Shown in pieces: positions 51,248-60,228 of a stretch of DNA of 64,000 nt. Every line of letters begins with the position of its first letter. Within the stretch, counting starts at the first letter, position 1. The translations under genes were made by a program, and so were the position numbers. The DNA comes from Deltaproteobacteria bacterium (GTDB lineage Bacteria > Myxococcota > UBA727 > VGSZ01), in NCBI GenBank assembly GCA_016177705.1, contig JACOUT010000014.1:62001-126000 (forward strand). Reading direction: 5' to 3'. The notes below the pieces were generated by a model. It saw only the letters and a program-made list of their open reading frames with translations. It had not been told where the DNA came from and did no database searches.

Positions 51248-52000
51248 GTGAACTCGCAGCGTGAGCACCTGGCGAAGACGATCGAGTGGGCGCGGCGCAT
51301 TCGCGCCGAGCTGCAGCCGCTCCTCGATGCGCACGGCGATCGCGTTCACTTTCGGCCGTCGTCTGAGGGGGTGGCGCTCGTCGGACTACTTCCGAAGAGA
51401 CCGCAGCGCGGGCGCTCGGGCGTGCGCAACCTTGCCGCGCTCGTCGCGAGCTTCGAGGCGGAGTTCAAGGAGCACTGCCTCGATGTCGATCACGGCCGAC
51501 CGACGCCGGAGAAGGCGCTCCAGTCGTTCCTCATCCGCAGCGCGCAGGTGCGGCATCGGAAGCTCGAACCAATCAACGCTGCGTCCCGCAGCACGTCTTC
51601 ACCGGTCGAGCTGCTGTTCATCACCGACGAGCTCGCGCTGCCTGACGGCAACAGCGGGAAAGTGGTGTGCGATCTCCTTGCGCTCCGCGTCGACGGCGGG
51701 CGAGTGACGCCGGCGGCGATCGAGCTCAAGAGCGCGCGAGAGATGACGCGGTTGATCGAGCAGGTGGCCGAGTACGCGGCCGCGGTCGACGCGCACGCAG
51801 ACCTCTTCGCCGAGCTGTTCGGCGCCTTGCTGGGAAGGTCGGTGGTGTTCGACGCTCCATGCGAGAAATGGATCGTCTGGCCGCAAGCCGGCGCGTCCCG
51901 GGATCCCCGAGAAGTCGTGCTCGGCACCAAGGGCATCCGCGTCGTGGGGTACGTCCCGAGCGGGGACAACTTCGTGATGCGCGTCGGAGAAGCGCCGTAG
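51248..52000 (+). CDS. PD-(D/E)XK nuclease-like protein
   Basis: The product (about 250 residues) has VELLFITDELALPDGN and KVVCDLLALRVD...VTPAAIELKSARE, the D...(A)ExK arrangement of PD-(D/E)XK nucleases with a helix (MTRLIEQVAEYAAAVD) after it. The GTG at 51248 is my choice; GTG at 51203 would add a Cys/Arg-rich stretch that looks non-coding, and neither has a good ribosome site. The stop is followed two bases later by the next gene's ATG. Confidence 0.6.
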   Translation: MNSQREHLAKTIEWARRIRAELQPLLDAHGDRVHFRPSSEGVALVGLLPKRPQRGRSGVRNLAALVASFEAEFKEHCLDVDHGRPTPEKALQSFLIRSAQVRHRKLEPINAASRSTSSPVELLFITDELALPDGNSGKVVCDLLALRVDGGRVTPAAIELKSAREMTRLIEQVAEYAAAVDAHADLFAELFGALLGRSVVFDAPCEKWIVWPQAGASRDPREVVLGTKGIRVVGYVPSGDNFVMRVGEAP

Positions 52001-52002
52001 CC

Positions 52003-52767
52003 ATGGATCGCGTGTATCCGTTCGGCAGGCCGGTGACGCCGCGCGCGCCATCCGCGAGCGGGAAGCGCGCGTTGTTCGTGCTCGGTGCGTACCCGAGCGC
52101 GCTGTATGTGGAGTGGACTCCGCCGGCGCCTTGGCAACCCGTGCAGGCGATCGCGGTCGACGATGAGCCGACGCCGTTCTGGGACGGTCGTGGCCAAGCC
52201 GCGCTGGTCGCTGCGTGGCGCGAGCGCGTGAGCTTCAACCCCGCGTGGGGCGTTGCGGGCGATACGCCGAGGTTCAACGGCTCGTCCGGCGCGTGGGTTC
52301 ACGAGCGAGTGCTCGCGGTGCTCGGCGTTGCCGCAGCGGACACGTGCGTCAGCGACTGCCTCGACACCTATCGGGTGAGCCGCGGCGCGGCTGCGCGCAT
52401 CGACGACACCTACGCGCCGTTCGCCAGCACGGCTGGTCTGACGCCCGCACACCTGGATGCGCACCCGTCCGAGGACGAGATCGTCGACGAGGCGCTCCGA
52501 CTGCACTCTGCGCGACTGATTCGCGAGTTATCGGCATGCGCGCCCGAGATCGTCGTCACCCTCGGCAACGCCGCGCTCAGGGTCGCGCGCGAGCTGATCG
52601 ACGGTGCCAACGCCGCACCACGACGGCTGCGACCCGACAGGAGCTATGGGACCGCTGTCGACGTGCGCATCTCCGGGCGCGCGACGCGGCTCATCCCGCT
52701 TGCACACCCGGCGGCCCCCGCCGCATACCAAGCAGCGCAAGCCGCGTGGCGAGTTGCGAGCACGTGA
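52003..52767 (+). CDS. Uracil-DNA-glycosylase-like superfamily protein
   Basis: The 254-residue protein has an N-terminal strand-loop ALFVLGAYPSALYVEW, a middle segment VSFNPAWG, and near the end EIVVTLGNAALRVA and IPLAHPAAP. This order (G-x-x-P loop, LGN-A, HP) is that of the uracil-DNA glycosylase fold. The usual catalytic Asp/Asn after the first glycine is not evident, so substrate and activity are open. It is tightly linked to the nuclease-like gene upstream, suggesting a DNA-damage or modified-base function. Confidence 0.55.
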   Translation: MDRVYPFGRPVTPRAPSASGKRALFVLGAYPSALYVEWTPPAPWQPVQAIAVDDEPTPFWDGRGQAALVAAWRERVSFNPAWGVAGDTPRFNGSSGAWVHERVLAVLGVAAADTCVSDCLDTYRVSRGAAARIDDTYAPFASTAGLTPAHLDAHPSEDEIVDEALRLHSARLIRELSACAPEIVVTLGNAALRVARELIDGANAAPRRLRPDRSYGTAVDVRISGRATRLIPLAHPAAPAAYQAAQAAWRVAST

Positions 52768-52778
52768 CGGTGCAGCGG

Positions 52779-53489
52779 CTACTCGTCGTCGTCGTCGTCA
52801 GGCACCAAGCGGAACGCCCAGAAGCCGGCTTCGGCGTTGGACGTGTACGGCCCGACGAGCACGAGATCGCCCGATGAGTTCGACATCAGATCGAGTGACG
52901 CGGTGCCTTTGCCGCCGCCGTGGTCCGTCCACGTGCACCTGAACGATCCTTCGCTCTCGTGGTCTTCGTTGGCGATGACCTCGTATGGGACGTCGTCCTG
53001 GGATCCCTCGATTGTGATTCTCCGCCGAGGAGCCGTGCCGGACGCGACCGCGCGCTTGACGACGAAGTCGGCGCGGGCGCCCTCGACAGCGAACGCGTAG
53101 CCAGAGAGTTGCTTGGTCATTGGTGGGGTCCTCGCGATCGGGGCGCTGCGGCGCAGGCGACGCTGTGTGCCGTCGGGCGACGCTGCACCTTCGACGAGCA
53201 CACGCTGCTTCCAACGCGCCTCGAGCGCCGGCGCCAAGCGTGTCGCGATGCGCTCCGCGCCCGTGCCCTCGACGAGAAGGACGAGCAGGTTCGTCGGCTC
53301 GTTCATACGATTCGCGCCGACGATCTCGCCGAGGCGGAAGATCGGCTCGGACGCGGACCCGTTCTTCGCTCTCGCCGCATCCCAGGCGGCCCAGATGTCC
53401 GCCTCAATGTCGAGGCCGTGTCCCACGCGTGCCGAGAGCGTGTCGACGTCGGTGGTGACTGCGATGCATGTGGACTGCGCCTTGATCAT
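52779..53489 (-). CDS. Unknown protein downstream of the AAA+ ATPase
   Basis: The 236-residue protein has a helical first half (HGLDIEADIWAAWDAARAK, RLAPALEARWKQ) and a beta-rich second half (SGYAFAVEGARADFVV, ITIEGSQDDVPYEVIANEDHE, GFWAFRLVPDDDDDE). AAGGAGG before ATG 53489 is an excellent ribosome site and rules out the longer frame. It follows the ATPase gene by 16 bases. No family is recognised. Confidence 0.6.
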   Translation of the reverse strand: MIKAQSTCIAVTTDVDTLSARVGHGLDIEADIWAAWDAARAKNGSASEPIFRLGEIVGANRMNEPTNLLVLLVEGTGAERIATRLAPALEARWKQRVLVEGAASPDGTQRRLRRSAPIARTPPMTKQLSGYAFAVEGARADFVVKRAVASGTAPRRRITIEGSQDDVPYEVIANEDHESEGSFRCTWTDHGGGKGTASLDLMSNSSGDLVLVGPYTSNAEAGFWAFRLVPDDDDDE

Positions 53490-53505
53490 CGTTTCCTCCT
53501 TGAGG

Positions 53506-55575
53506 CTACTCGAAGAGCCCGCGGGGTCGGCCACCTGCGAGGCGCAGCGCGCTTCGCTCGACGAGCTCCTTCGTGATGGTGCGATGGCCCGCCGCGACGG
53601 CGGCGCCGACGATGCGCAACGCGAGTGCGATGTTCGCGTCGCGAGGCGTGACGCACAAGGCCTCCAGAGCCGGCAATGCGCTGTCGTCGATCACGACGCG
53701 CGCGGCAGCAAAGCGCGCCTCAAGCAGCGCCTTTCCGATGTCGCGCGCTGCAGCGGTGTCCACGCGAACGGTCGCGTCCGCTGGATCCTCGCCGCGTGGA
53801 TCCGGCATGTGAAGGACACGGAACGCGGCGAACGCATGCGCCTTGCGCGCCCGCGCGGCCATTGCGCGCGGCGCGCCGAAGTCTTCCTCTCCCTCGTACG
53901 TCACGAGGGCAAGGGCACCGTGGGACACGTCGGTGTGTGTGTCGTTGTCGCGGGCGCTGCGTTCACCGCCCTTGCGCTCCGCGACGTGCGCGAGGGTGAG
54001 CTCCAGAGCGGCGCCGATCGCGTCGACGAGGCCGGCGGCGATGCCCTCGGGCGCGACGATGTCGATGACCGGCTCCGCGAGCCCGAGGCGCGCCCGCGTG
54101 ATCGCCCCGTCGGCGTCGAGCGCGTGGCGGAGGATATTCACGGCGGTGTCGAAGCCATCGACGTTCTCCTGCCGCAACCGGGCGAGGAGAGCGTCGTGCT
54201 CGACGAGCCGCCGCGCCGCGCGGTTCTGGCGCTGCAACGCTGAATCAAGGACGTTGGTGTCGAGCGGCGCGTCGCGGACCTCGCAGAGCGCGGTCGCTTC
54301 GAGCACCGCGTTCTTGATGAGGCCGCCGCTCAGGACGTGGCGTGCGAGCCCGCGGAGCGTGTCGTCGTCGATGTCGGCGGCGCGCGGGAGATGAGCCCGA
54401 ATCAAGCGTTGCCGGCACTCGGCGTCGGGATAGGGGAACGACACGATGCGCTGGATCCGACGATCGAGCGAGTCGCGGACTTCCAGCGTGCGGTTCGTCG
54501 CGAGGAGGAGAACACCCTCGAACGCTTCGAGTCCGAGGAGGAGTGCGTTGCTTTGTCCGCGACGCAGGTCGTCGAGGAGGTCATCGACCTCGTCGATGAA
54601 CAACACGCCGTCCTTCGGGCGCCAGGCCTCGAGGAGCTTCGCCGCGTGATCGTCGTTGAGCCCAAGCTCGGACGCGCGCGCGCGATCGTAGGACGCGAGG
54701 GGAACGCCAAGCGTCTTCGCCACGACACGCGCCGCGAGCGTCTTCCCGGTTCCAGCGGGGCCGTGGAGCAACACGCAGAAGCCGCGGCCGTACTCGAGGT
54801 TGAGCGCGCGGCGACCGCCCAGGGCGTGGCGGGACAGCTCGACGACCTCGTCGATCTCAGCGCGGAGCGACGCTGCGACGATGAGGTCGTCCATGGTCTC
54901 ACGCGGAGCTTCGACCCGCACCCAAGGCTTCGGCCAGGCGAACGTGTCCGAGATGTCCCCGAGCTCTGCGAGGAAGCGGGGGTTGGGGCGCACAGCGAGA
55001 TACGGATCCGAGCGGCGTGAACATCGCCACGCGGACGTGATCAGGCCGGCGGTCGACAGCCGGCTCGTCGGTGAGAGCTGCTCGCGGGAGAGCGGCCCGA
55101 AACGGCCCAGCTCGACGAGACGAATCAGCCGAAGCGGCGTCTGGAGATCCTCGTCCTCGGTGTCCTTGTCGTGGATGCCTTGAGTGGCGACGCGAGCGCC
55201 GCACTCGAGCCCGATCAGCAGTCCGAGCGCGTCGCGCTCGGCATCGTCGAGCCGCGCATTGTCGAGCCGCGCAGCGACAACATCATGGCCGCGCCACCAT
55301 GCGGCGCCGAGCGCCTCGGTTCGCGTAGGCGGTGCGCGCGTCGACGCCGGCGCGGCGCGGCCGGACACGGTAGCGAGCTCTTCCTCGAGCTCCTCGACGA
55401 GCTCCTCGGCGAGGCTCTTTCGCCCTTCGTCCTCCTTCAGAGCGCGTTGGAGCGCGCGGGCCCGCTCGAATGCGATGCGATCGCAGCGGTCGACGACGCG
55501 CGCGGACGTGGACGCGGTATCGCGGACTTCGCCGTTCGCTGGCGCCAGCGTGCCGTTGTGCTTGCCCGTGATCAT
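53506..55575 (-). CDS. AAA+ ATPase paired with a ClpP-like protease
   Basis: The 689-residue protein has an N-terminal helical and winged-helix-like region (1-225), then one AAA+ module. The module shows Walker A HGPAGTGKT (271-279), Walker B GVLFIDEVDD (Asp328, Glu329), sensor ATN (359-361) and arginine fingers in SLDRRIQRI (372-373). The C-terminal 180 residues form an unknown domain. The module resembles Cdc48/FtsH-type ATPases. Its ATG overlaps the ClpP-like stop (ATGA), so ATPase and protease may form a two-subunit degradation machine, though no IGF-type docking loop was recognised. Confidence 0.82.
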   Translation of the reverse strand: MITGKHNGTLAPANGEVRDTASTSARVVDRCDRIAFERARALQRALKEDEGRKSLAEELVEELEEELATVSGRAAPASTRAPPTRTEALGAAWWRGHDVVAARLDNARLDDAERDALGLLIGLECGARVATQGIHDKDTEDEDLQTPLRLIRLVELGRFGPLSREQLSPTSRLSTAGLITSAWRCSRRSDPYLAVRPNPRFLAELGDISDTFAWPKPWVRVEAPRETMDDLIVAASLRAEIDEVVELSRHALGGRRALNLEYGRGFCVLLHGPAGTGKTLAARVVAKTLGVPLASYDRARASELGLNDDHAAKLLEAWRPKDGVLFIDEVDDLLDDLRRGQSNALLLGLEAFEGVLLLATNRTLEVRDSLDRRIQRIVSFPYPDAECRQRLIRAHLPRAADIDDDTLRGLARHVLSGGLIKNAVLEATALCEVRDAPLDTNVLDSALQRQNRAARRLVEHDALLARLRQENVDGFDTAVNILRHALDADGAITRARLGLAEPVIDIVAPEGIAAGLVDAIGAALELTLAHVAERKGGERSARDNDTHTDVSHGALALVTYEGEEDFGAPRAMAARARKAHAFAAFRVLHMPDPRGEDPADATVRVDTAAARDIGKALLEARFAAARVVIDDSALPALEALCVTPRDANIALALRIVGAAVAAGHRTITKELVERSALRLAGGRPRGLFE

Positions 55576-56138
55576 GGCGTGGCTCCGCTGAGGAGCCGCG
55601 CCTTGCCCTCGATGCGGTCGGCGACGCCGTAGCGAATGGCCTCTTCGGCGTCGAGCCACACATCGGTCTCTCGGAGCAGCAGCTTCATCACTTCGTCCTT
55701 GGTCTTGAGCGCGGTGTGGCGGAGGTAGTGCTCGACGATCCGCTCGTGCGAGCGATCTTCTTCGCGGCGCGCGGCCATGTGCTCCGCGTGGGTGCCAGCT
55801 CCGAGCCACCACATGCGGTGAGACAGCAGGCTCGTCCGCGGCGTGATCACGCGGTGTCCCTTCGCGCCCGCCATCAGCACGAGTAGGCCCATCGACGCGA
55901 CTTGACCGAGACCGACGGTGTAGATCGGGATGTTGGACCACTCCATCACGTCGAGGAGCGCGAAGCCGGCGCCGACGTCGCCGCCGGGCGAGCTGACGAT
56001 GAGCTGTAGACGCTCATGGCGGCCCTTGAAGTTCGCGAGCAGGATCGCGCGAGCGAGCACCTCGCTCGACGCGGATGTGATCGCGCCAGTGAGGTAGAGG
56101 ATGCCGTGGTCTTCGATAGAGTCTGCGCGACGGTCCAT
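55572..56138 (-). CDS. ClpP-like serine protease
   Basis: The 188-residue protein keeps the ClpP fold pattern: ILYLTGAITSAS near the N-terminus, IVSSPGGDVGAGFAL, catalytic Ser82 in GQVASMG, His107 in LLSHRMWW and Asp159 in RETDVWLDAEEAI, ending YGVADRIEG. The usual HQP after the active-site Ser region is HRM here, and the processing propeptide is missing. ATG 56138 was chosen because the upstream 25 codons are Arg-rich and unlike ClpP. Housekeeping clpP sits beside clpX; this copy sits with a different ATPase and is therefore a specialised protease. Confidence 0.88.
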   Translation of the reverse strand: MDRRADSIEDHGILYLTGAITSASSEVLARAILLANFKGRHERLQLIVSSPGGDVGAGFALLDVMEWSNIPIYTVGLGQVASMGLLVLMAGAKGHRVITPRTSLLSHRMWWLGAGTHAEHMAARREEDRSHERIVEHYLRHTALKTKDEVMKLLLRETDVWLDAEEAIRYGVADRIEGKARLLSGATP

Positions 56139-56222
56139 CAACCTAGCGTCGCAGCACCCAGCGACAGAAGTTGTCGTACGCGAACGTCGGGCCGTCTTGT
56201 TGTCTCGTAACACCAGCGGGCG

Positions 56223-58652
56223 TTACGCCGGCGCGAGCGCGAGACTGATGGACCCTGGCGCGAGGAGGCCTTGCTCAAGGGGTGGCAGGAGTGGAGCGAA
56301 GACCCCTGTCAATGTGAGCGGGCCGTCGATCGCTTCACCATGAGTTGCACTCTCAGCGATGGCACGGAGAAGCTCCGGAAGCCCTTCCTCGGCGACCACA
56401 TGCTCGTAGGAGAGCGCGAAGTCGTGAGCTAGCTTCGCGCGGGCGCTCTCGATCTTGAGTGGCAACTTCGCTTCCTCCAGCAACGCGTGCGGTTTGGAGT
56501 TCGTGCGCCTGAGTCGCTCGATGACCTCCTTCAACCGAAGAACTGCGGTTAGCGAAACGCCGATTCGTTCTATGCGGTAGCGGGAGCCGTGCTGACGTCC
56601 GAGCTCCAGCTCGTTCACCGTGAACACGGCGGTCTTCGGCGGGCCGAAGATCGAGGACTTCACCTCAAGAAGCCTCGGTGGCGACACCCTCACGGAGAAG
56701 TCGAAGCTGTTGTCCCGCCCGCCTCGCCACTCGATTTCTTCGCTGGAGTTCAAAAAGAACGCGAGCTCGCCGCTCCACCCAATCAAAGCTGGGAGGTCGA
56801 CGCCGGCGGGCGGCTCTAGGAGCGCGAGCCTCGTGAACGTCACGACCTCGACGAAGCGCTTCCACTCGGCGCGCACGGCGGCGACAGCTTGCTCAAGTGC
56901 TGGCCGCGTCCTGTCGGCCAAGCATGCCCGAAGCGCCACGCAACAGACACCGGGAGTTACCCAAGGATTTTCGGCTCCGGCGCGCTGAGTCCAGATGAGC
57001 AAGCCGTCATCGACGGGATGGTCATTCGGGAATGCAGTGAGCCGGACGCGGCAGCCGACGGCCTCAAGCTGGTCACGCAGCCAAGAGGAGAGATCGTCGG
57101 CGCCGCGCTTCTTTGTGAGCGAAGGAAGCCAGACGTCCACTTCAAGGACGTCGTCGGCTTCCGTGCTCGCTGGCAGGCGGTCGGGGAGGATCGCGAGCTG
57201 GGCTCCGCGCTTCGTCGTCCCCCATGACACTGCAGCCTTCTCGCCGTGCGATCCCGCGACCGCCGAACCCTTTGCGTCGGGCTTCTCGGTGACGATGTCC
57301 AACAGCGCACGTAGCTCAGTGGACAACATCCGTCGCGCCTCGCGCACCCGCTCTCCAGCGCTCGGCGGCGGGGGCGGCCGAAGACGGTCCAGAACGGTGC
57401 GGAAGCCGTTCCACGTAGCGCGGAGACCGTCGACCGCCTCGGTAACCACTTCCTCGACGGAGCCGTTGGCCCAGGACCCCAGCGGAACGCGCACCGCAAC
57501 GTCGATGCAGTCAGCCGCGTACCACGCGTGGCCAGGAGCGTCGGGCTGTGGTCGCCAACAGAAGACACCGTCTGGCGGTGGCTGGCCGTTCGGAAAATGT
57601 TGCATCGGAAGCTCGACGACGGCCTCATGTGCCGTCGACGAAATGGGGAGGCGGACATCAACCTCGACGGCGGCGCCTTGAGGCCTCCAGGCAGTGTAGC
57701 GTTGAGGTTCGCCCATCAACTCGAATGTGGACGGCTCCAGGTAGAGGCCCACCCCGCCCCATTCAATCGAAGAGACATCGTAGAGCGCAGCGGCCTGTCC
57801 GACGTCGCGGGCCGCAACACGCTTCGGCTTGAACTTCACAGGCGTGGCGAATCGCATGACCAGGGCATCGAGTTCATCGGCGAAGCGTTCTTGAACGCCT
57901 TGCATCACCTGACGCGCGCGCTTCCCCTGGTAACTCGCGCCTGCAAAGCGCCTCGCGGCGCGCGCAACATCGAGGAACGTCGCTCGGACTTCGCGAACTG
58001 CGGCGGCGGCGGCGGCGGCCACCGCCTTTGCGTCGTCGGTCGGGACGTATGCGGGGGCACGCAGCACAACGACGAGAGAGCCGGGCCCGTTGAGCAGATG
58101 ATTCTCAGCCGCTTCTTTTGTGAACCGGTTCCAGCTCAGGAACAGCGTTGGCTTGTTCGGGTGTGCGAGCTGCGTTGTCCCGGGGTACTCGACGGTGAGG
58201 CCCTGCTCCAGATTGAATTGCTCGCGCAAGTGAGGAAATTCGCGGAGCAAGATGCCGGCGAACTCGGATGCGAGCGACTCGGATGTTTCGTCGGGACGCC
58301 GAGAGACATCAAACCAGAGCGAGACTTCTAGACATTGGCCGACGAGCTGAGCGCGTATCGGATCGGCTGTCGTGAAGTGATCTGCATCGACGTCGACGAA
58401 AAGGCTCGTCGCCTCGTCGACGCTCTCCCAGCTCACGTAAGTAAGACCCCAGACATTCGGCTGGCCGCCGCTGTCGTAGTTCGGGCCGGTGAGGAGCACC
58501 GCAGGCGCTTCAGCGCTGAAGGAAATCCTGAGTTCCTCGGCGAGCTGTCGCAGCTCGGGCTCAAGCGCTTCCCGGGCAGCAGCCGCAAGCTCAAGCGGGT
58601 CGGGCGCCACGGATTCGTGTGGCGGCAACCGAGGATTCTTCTTTGTCCCCAT
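56223..58652 (-). CDS. Large unknown protein with a DUF3883-like / EVK nuclease-like domain
   Basis: This encodes 809 residues. Much of it is beta-rich repeats with similar segments (FPNGQPPPDGVFCWRPQ and FPNDHPVDDGLLIWTQR), implying an internal duplication. Around residues 625-690, IGWSGELAFFL, NSFDFSVRV and RLLEVKSSIFG...FTVNELELG match the D...ExK and 'NE' pattern of DUF3883-type PD-(D/E)XK domains found in restriction and defence proteins. ATG 58652 has AGGGG upstream. It precedes clpP-like by 84 bases. Not assigned to a named system. Confidence 0.6.
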   Translation of the reverse strand: MGTKKNPRLPPHESVAPDPLELAAAAREALEPELRQLAEELRISFSAEAPAVLLTGPNYDSGGQPNVWGLTYVSWESVDEATSLFVDVDADHFTTADPIRAQLVGQCLEVSLWFDVSRRPDETSESLASEFAGILLREFPHLREQFNLEQGLTVEYPGTTQLAHPNKPTLFLSWNRFTKEAAENHLLNGPGSLVVVLRAPAYVPTDDAKAVAAAAAAAVREVRATFLDVARAARRFAGASYQGKRARQVMQGVQERFADELDALVMRFATPVKFKPKRVAARDVGQAAALYDVSSIEWGGVGLYLEPSTFELMGEPQRYTAWRPQGAAVEVDVRLPISSTAHEAVVELPMQHFPNGQPPPDGVFCWRPQPDAPGHAWYAADCIDVAVRVPLGSWANGSVEEVVTEAVDGLRATWNGFRTVLDRLRPPPPPSAGERVREARRMLSTELRALLDIVTEKPDAKGSAVAGSHGEKAAVSWGTTKRGAQLAILPDRLPASTEADDVLEVDVWLPSLTKKRGADDLSSWLRDQLEAVGCRVRLTAFPNDHPVDDGLLIWTQRAGAENPWVTPGVCCVALRACLADRTRPALEQAVAAVRAEWKRFVEVVTFTRLALLEPPAGVDLPALIGWSGELAFFLNSSEEIEWRGGRDNSFDFSVRVSPPRLLEVKSSIFGPPKTAVFTVNELELGRQHGSRYRIERIGVSLTAVLRLKEVIERLRRTNSKPHALLEEAKLPLKIESARAKLAHDFALSYEHVVAEEGLPELLRAIAESATHGEAIDGPLTLTGVFAPLLPPLEQGLLAPGSISLALAPA

Positions 58653-58796
58653 GATCGATCCCCTGTGCGAACTTAGCGCAAGCGACATGTTGGATAGTCG
58701 CGAACAGGCCGCGCGACAACGAAGTCATCCGTAGGCGCAAGCCGATCCAACACCATCCCGAGGCGACGAGCGCTATCCGAAGCGCTCGACGTCACG

Positions 58797-60128
58797 TCAC
58801 GGACGACGCGCGGCGTTTCGAACCGTCTCTGCGTTCAGCCTGCGGCCCCACGCCGCGAAAGTGCGGCGAGCGTATCGCGCGGCGCCGTTGCTTTGGTTGC
58901 AGGGGCCGGACGCGTCGATCACATCGCCGCTCGCAGCGACCTCCACGGTCGCATGCTCGCCGCCGACCTGAACGTGGAAGATGAACGTCTCGCCGTCGAC
59001 GGCGTCGCGGGCATGCGAGCCGACGCAGTGATGCATGAGTTCACCCTCGCGAATCAGCTCGCCCACGGTTGCGAGGAAGCGCCCGCCTTTCGGCGGCGGG
59101 ATGGGCGGCGGTCGCGTCGGCATGCTCGGGCTGAGCCCGCCGCTCTTTGCGCTCCCCCGCGCGTCGACGATTGAGCGCCGCACGAGCGCCCGCAGGGTCT
59201 CAGCTCCGACGCGAGGGCCGGCACCGCCAACGACCTCGGCGAACACGTGATCCCGCTCTGTCTCGGCCGCGCGCTCCAAGCCGAGCGCGCGCGCGACGCG
59301 CGCGCGCAGGTCAAGGAGCTCGGACTCCTCGGCGTGCTGGATGAGCGCAAGGTGCTCGTCGCGGGCGCGCTCGCGCCCGCGGGCGCGCTGGGCGAGAACG
59401 CGCAGATGGAGGCCGCTCCGTATCGGGCGTTCGAGTTGGACGAGGCGCAGCGCCCACAGGTCCGCCGCTGCAGCGTCGACGGGCGGGTCGGCGAGCGTCT
59501 TGTTGAGGGCGCGGCTCGCTTCGCGTTTCGGAGAAAACAAGGAACGCCACGACTGGAAGTGCGGACGCATTGCCGCGGCGCAGTCGGCGCTCTCGCTGCC
59601 GATCGGCAGCGTCTCGATGAACGCGGCGGCGATCGCCGCAGAACGAAAGCGGACGACGTCGCGAGTGAAGAACGCCGCATCGAGAACGGCGCTGGAGAAG
59701 ACGAGTGGCGTCGCGCGCTCGCGGCCGACGGCAGCTTCAATCGCGTCGATATCGTCGGTCTGGCGACGTGCGGCGCGGCGAAGTGCCGCGAGGAGGTACC
59801 GTTCGATGTCTTGCTCGCCGACGGCGCGCGCGCGTTGCGGACCGAAGGCGAATAGGTCCGCCTGCGTCCCGAATTTCTCGCCGCTGGTCCGCTGCTTCGG
59901 GGCGATCCGCACGTAGCGGGCGAGGAGATCGACGGCCGCACGCACTCCGGCGCGGGACGCCGCGAATGCGCGTTGTCCACCGCGCCGAACCGTGATCTCA
60001 ATGGCATTCCTCCCGGTCTCGACGGTCGCGACGTTGCGGCCGTCGCACTCGATGAGGATTCCTGTGTTGAGCTCGTGCACGATCATCTCGGCGATGCTGC
60101 CGCCGTTGAGCGACCGGATTGGTCGCAT
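58797..60128 (-). CDS. PcfJ-like protein
   Basis: The 443-residue protein has a C-terminal domain with LMHHCVGSHARDAV, GETFIFHVQVGG and ATVEVAASGDVIDASGPCN, the PcfJ pattern (MxHCVGxY...FxxxxxxxxATxE...GPxN). PcfJ was named from a conjugative plasmid, but relatives are found in many elements; the biochemical role is unknown. The N-terminal 300 residues are Arg/Ala-rich and helical. It lies 100 bases after the VWA gene. Confidence 0.72.
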   Translation of the reverse strand: MRPIRSLNGGSIAEMIVHELNTGILIECDGRNVATVETGRNAIEITVRRGGQRAFAASRAGVRAAVDLLARYVRIAPKQRTSGEKFGTQADLFAFGPQRARAVGEQDIERYLLAALRRAARRQTDDIDAIEAAVGRERATPLVFSSAVLDAAFFTRDVVRFRSAAIAAAFIETLPIGSESADCAAAMRPHFQSWRSLFSPKREASRALNKTLADPPVDAAAADLWALRLVQLERPIRSGLHLRVLAQRARGRERARDEHLALIQHAEESELLDLRARVARALGLERAAETERDHVFAEVVGGAGPRVGAETLRALVRRSIVDARGSAKSGGLSPSMPTRPPPIPPPKGGRFLATVGELIREGELMHHCVGSHARDAVDGETFIFHVQVGGEHATVEVAASGDVIDASGPCNQSNGAARYARRTFAAWGRRLNAETVRNAARRP

Positions 60129-60228
60129 GGGCCTTCATCCAGTCAGCGCTCGCCAGAACTGCCGCATCTGCTTGCGACGAAGGTCAGAGGAGCGCTCGAC
60201 GCGCCGGCGCCGCGTGCGCGTTCGGTTG

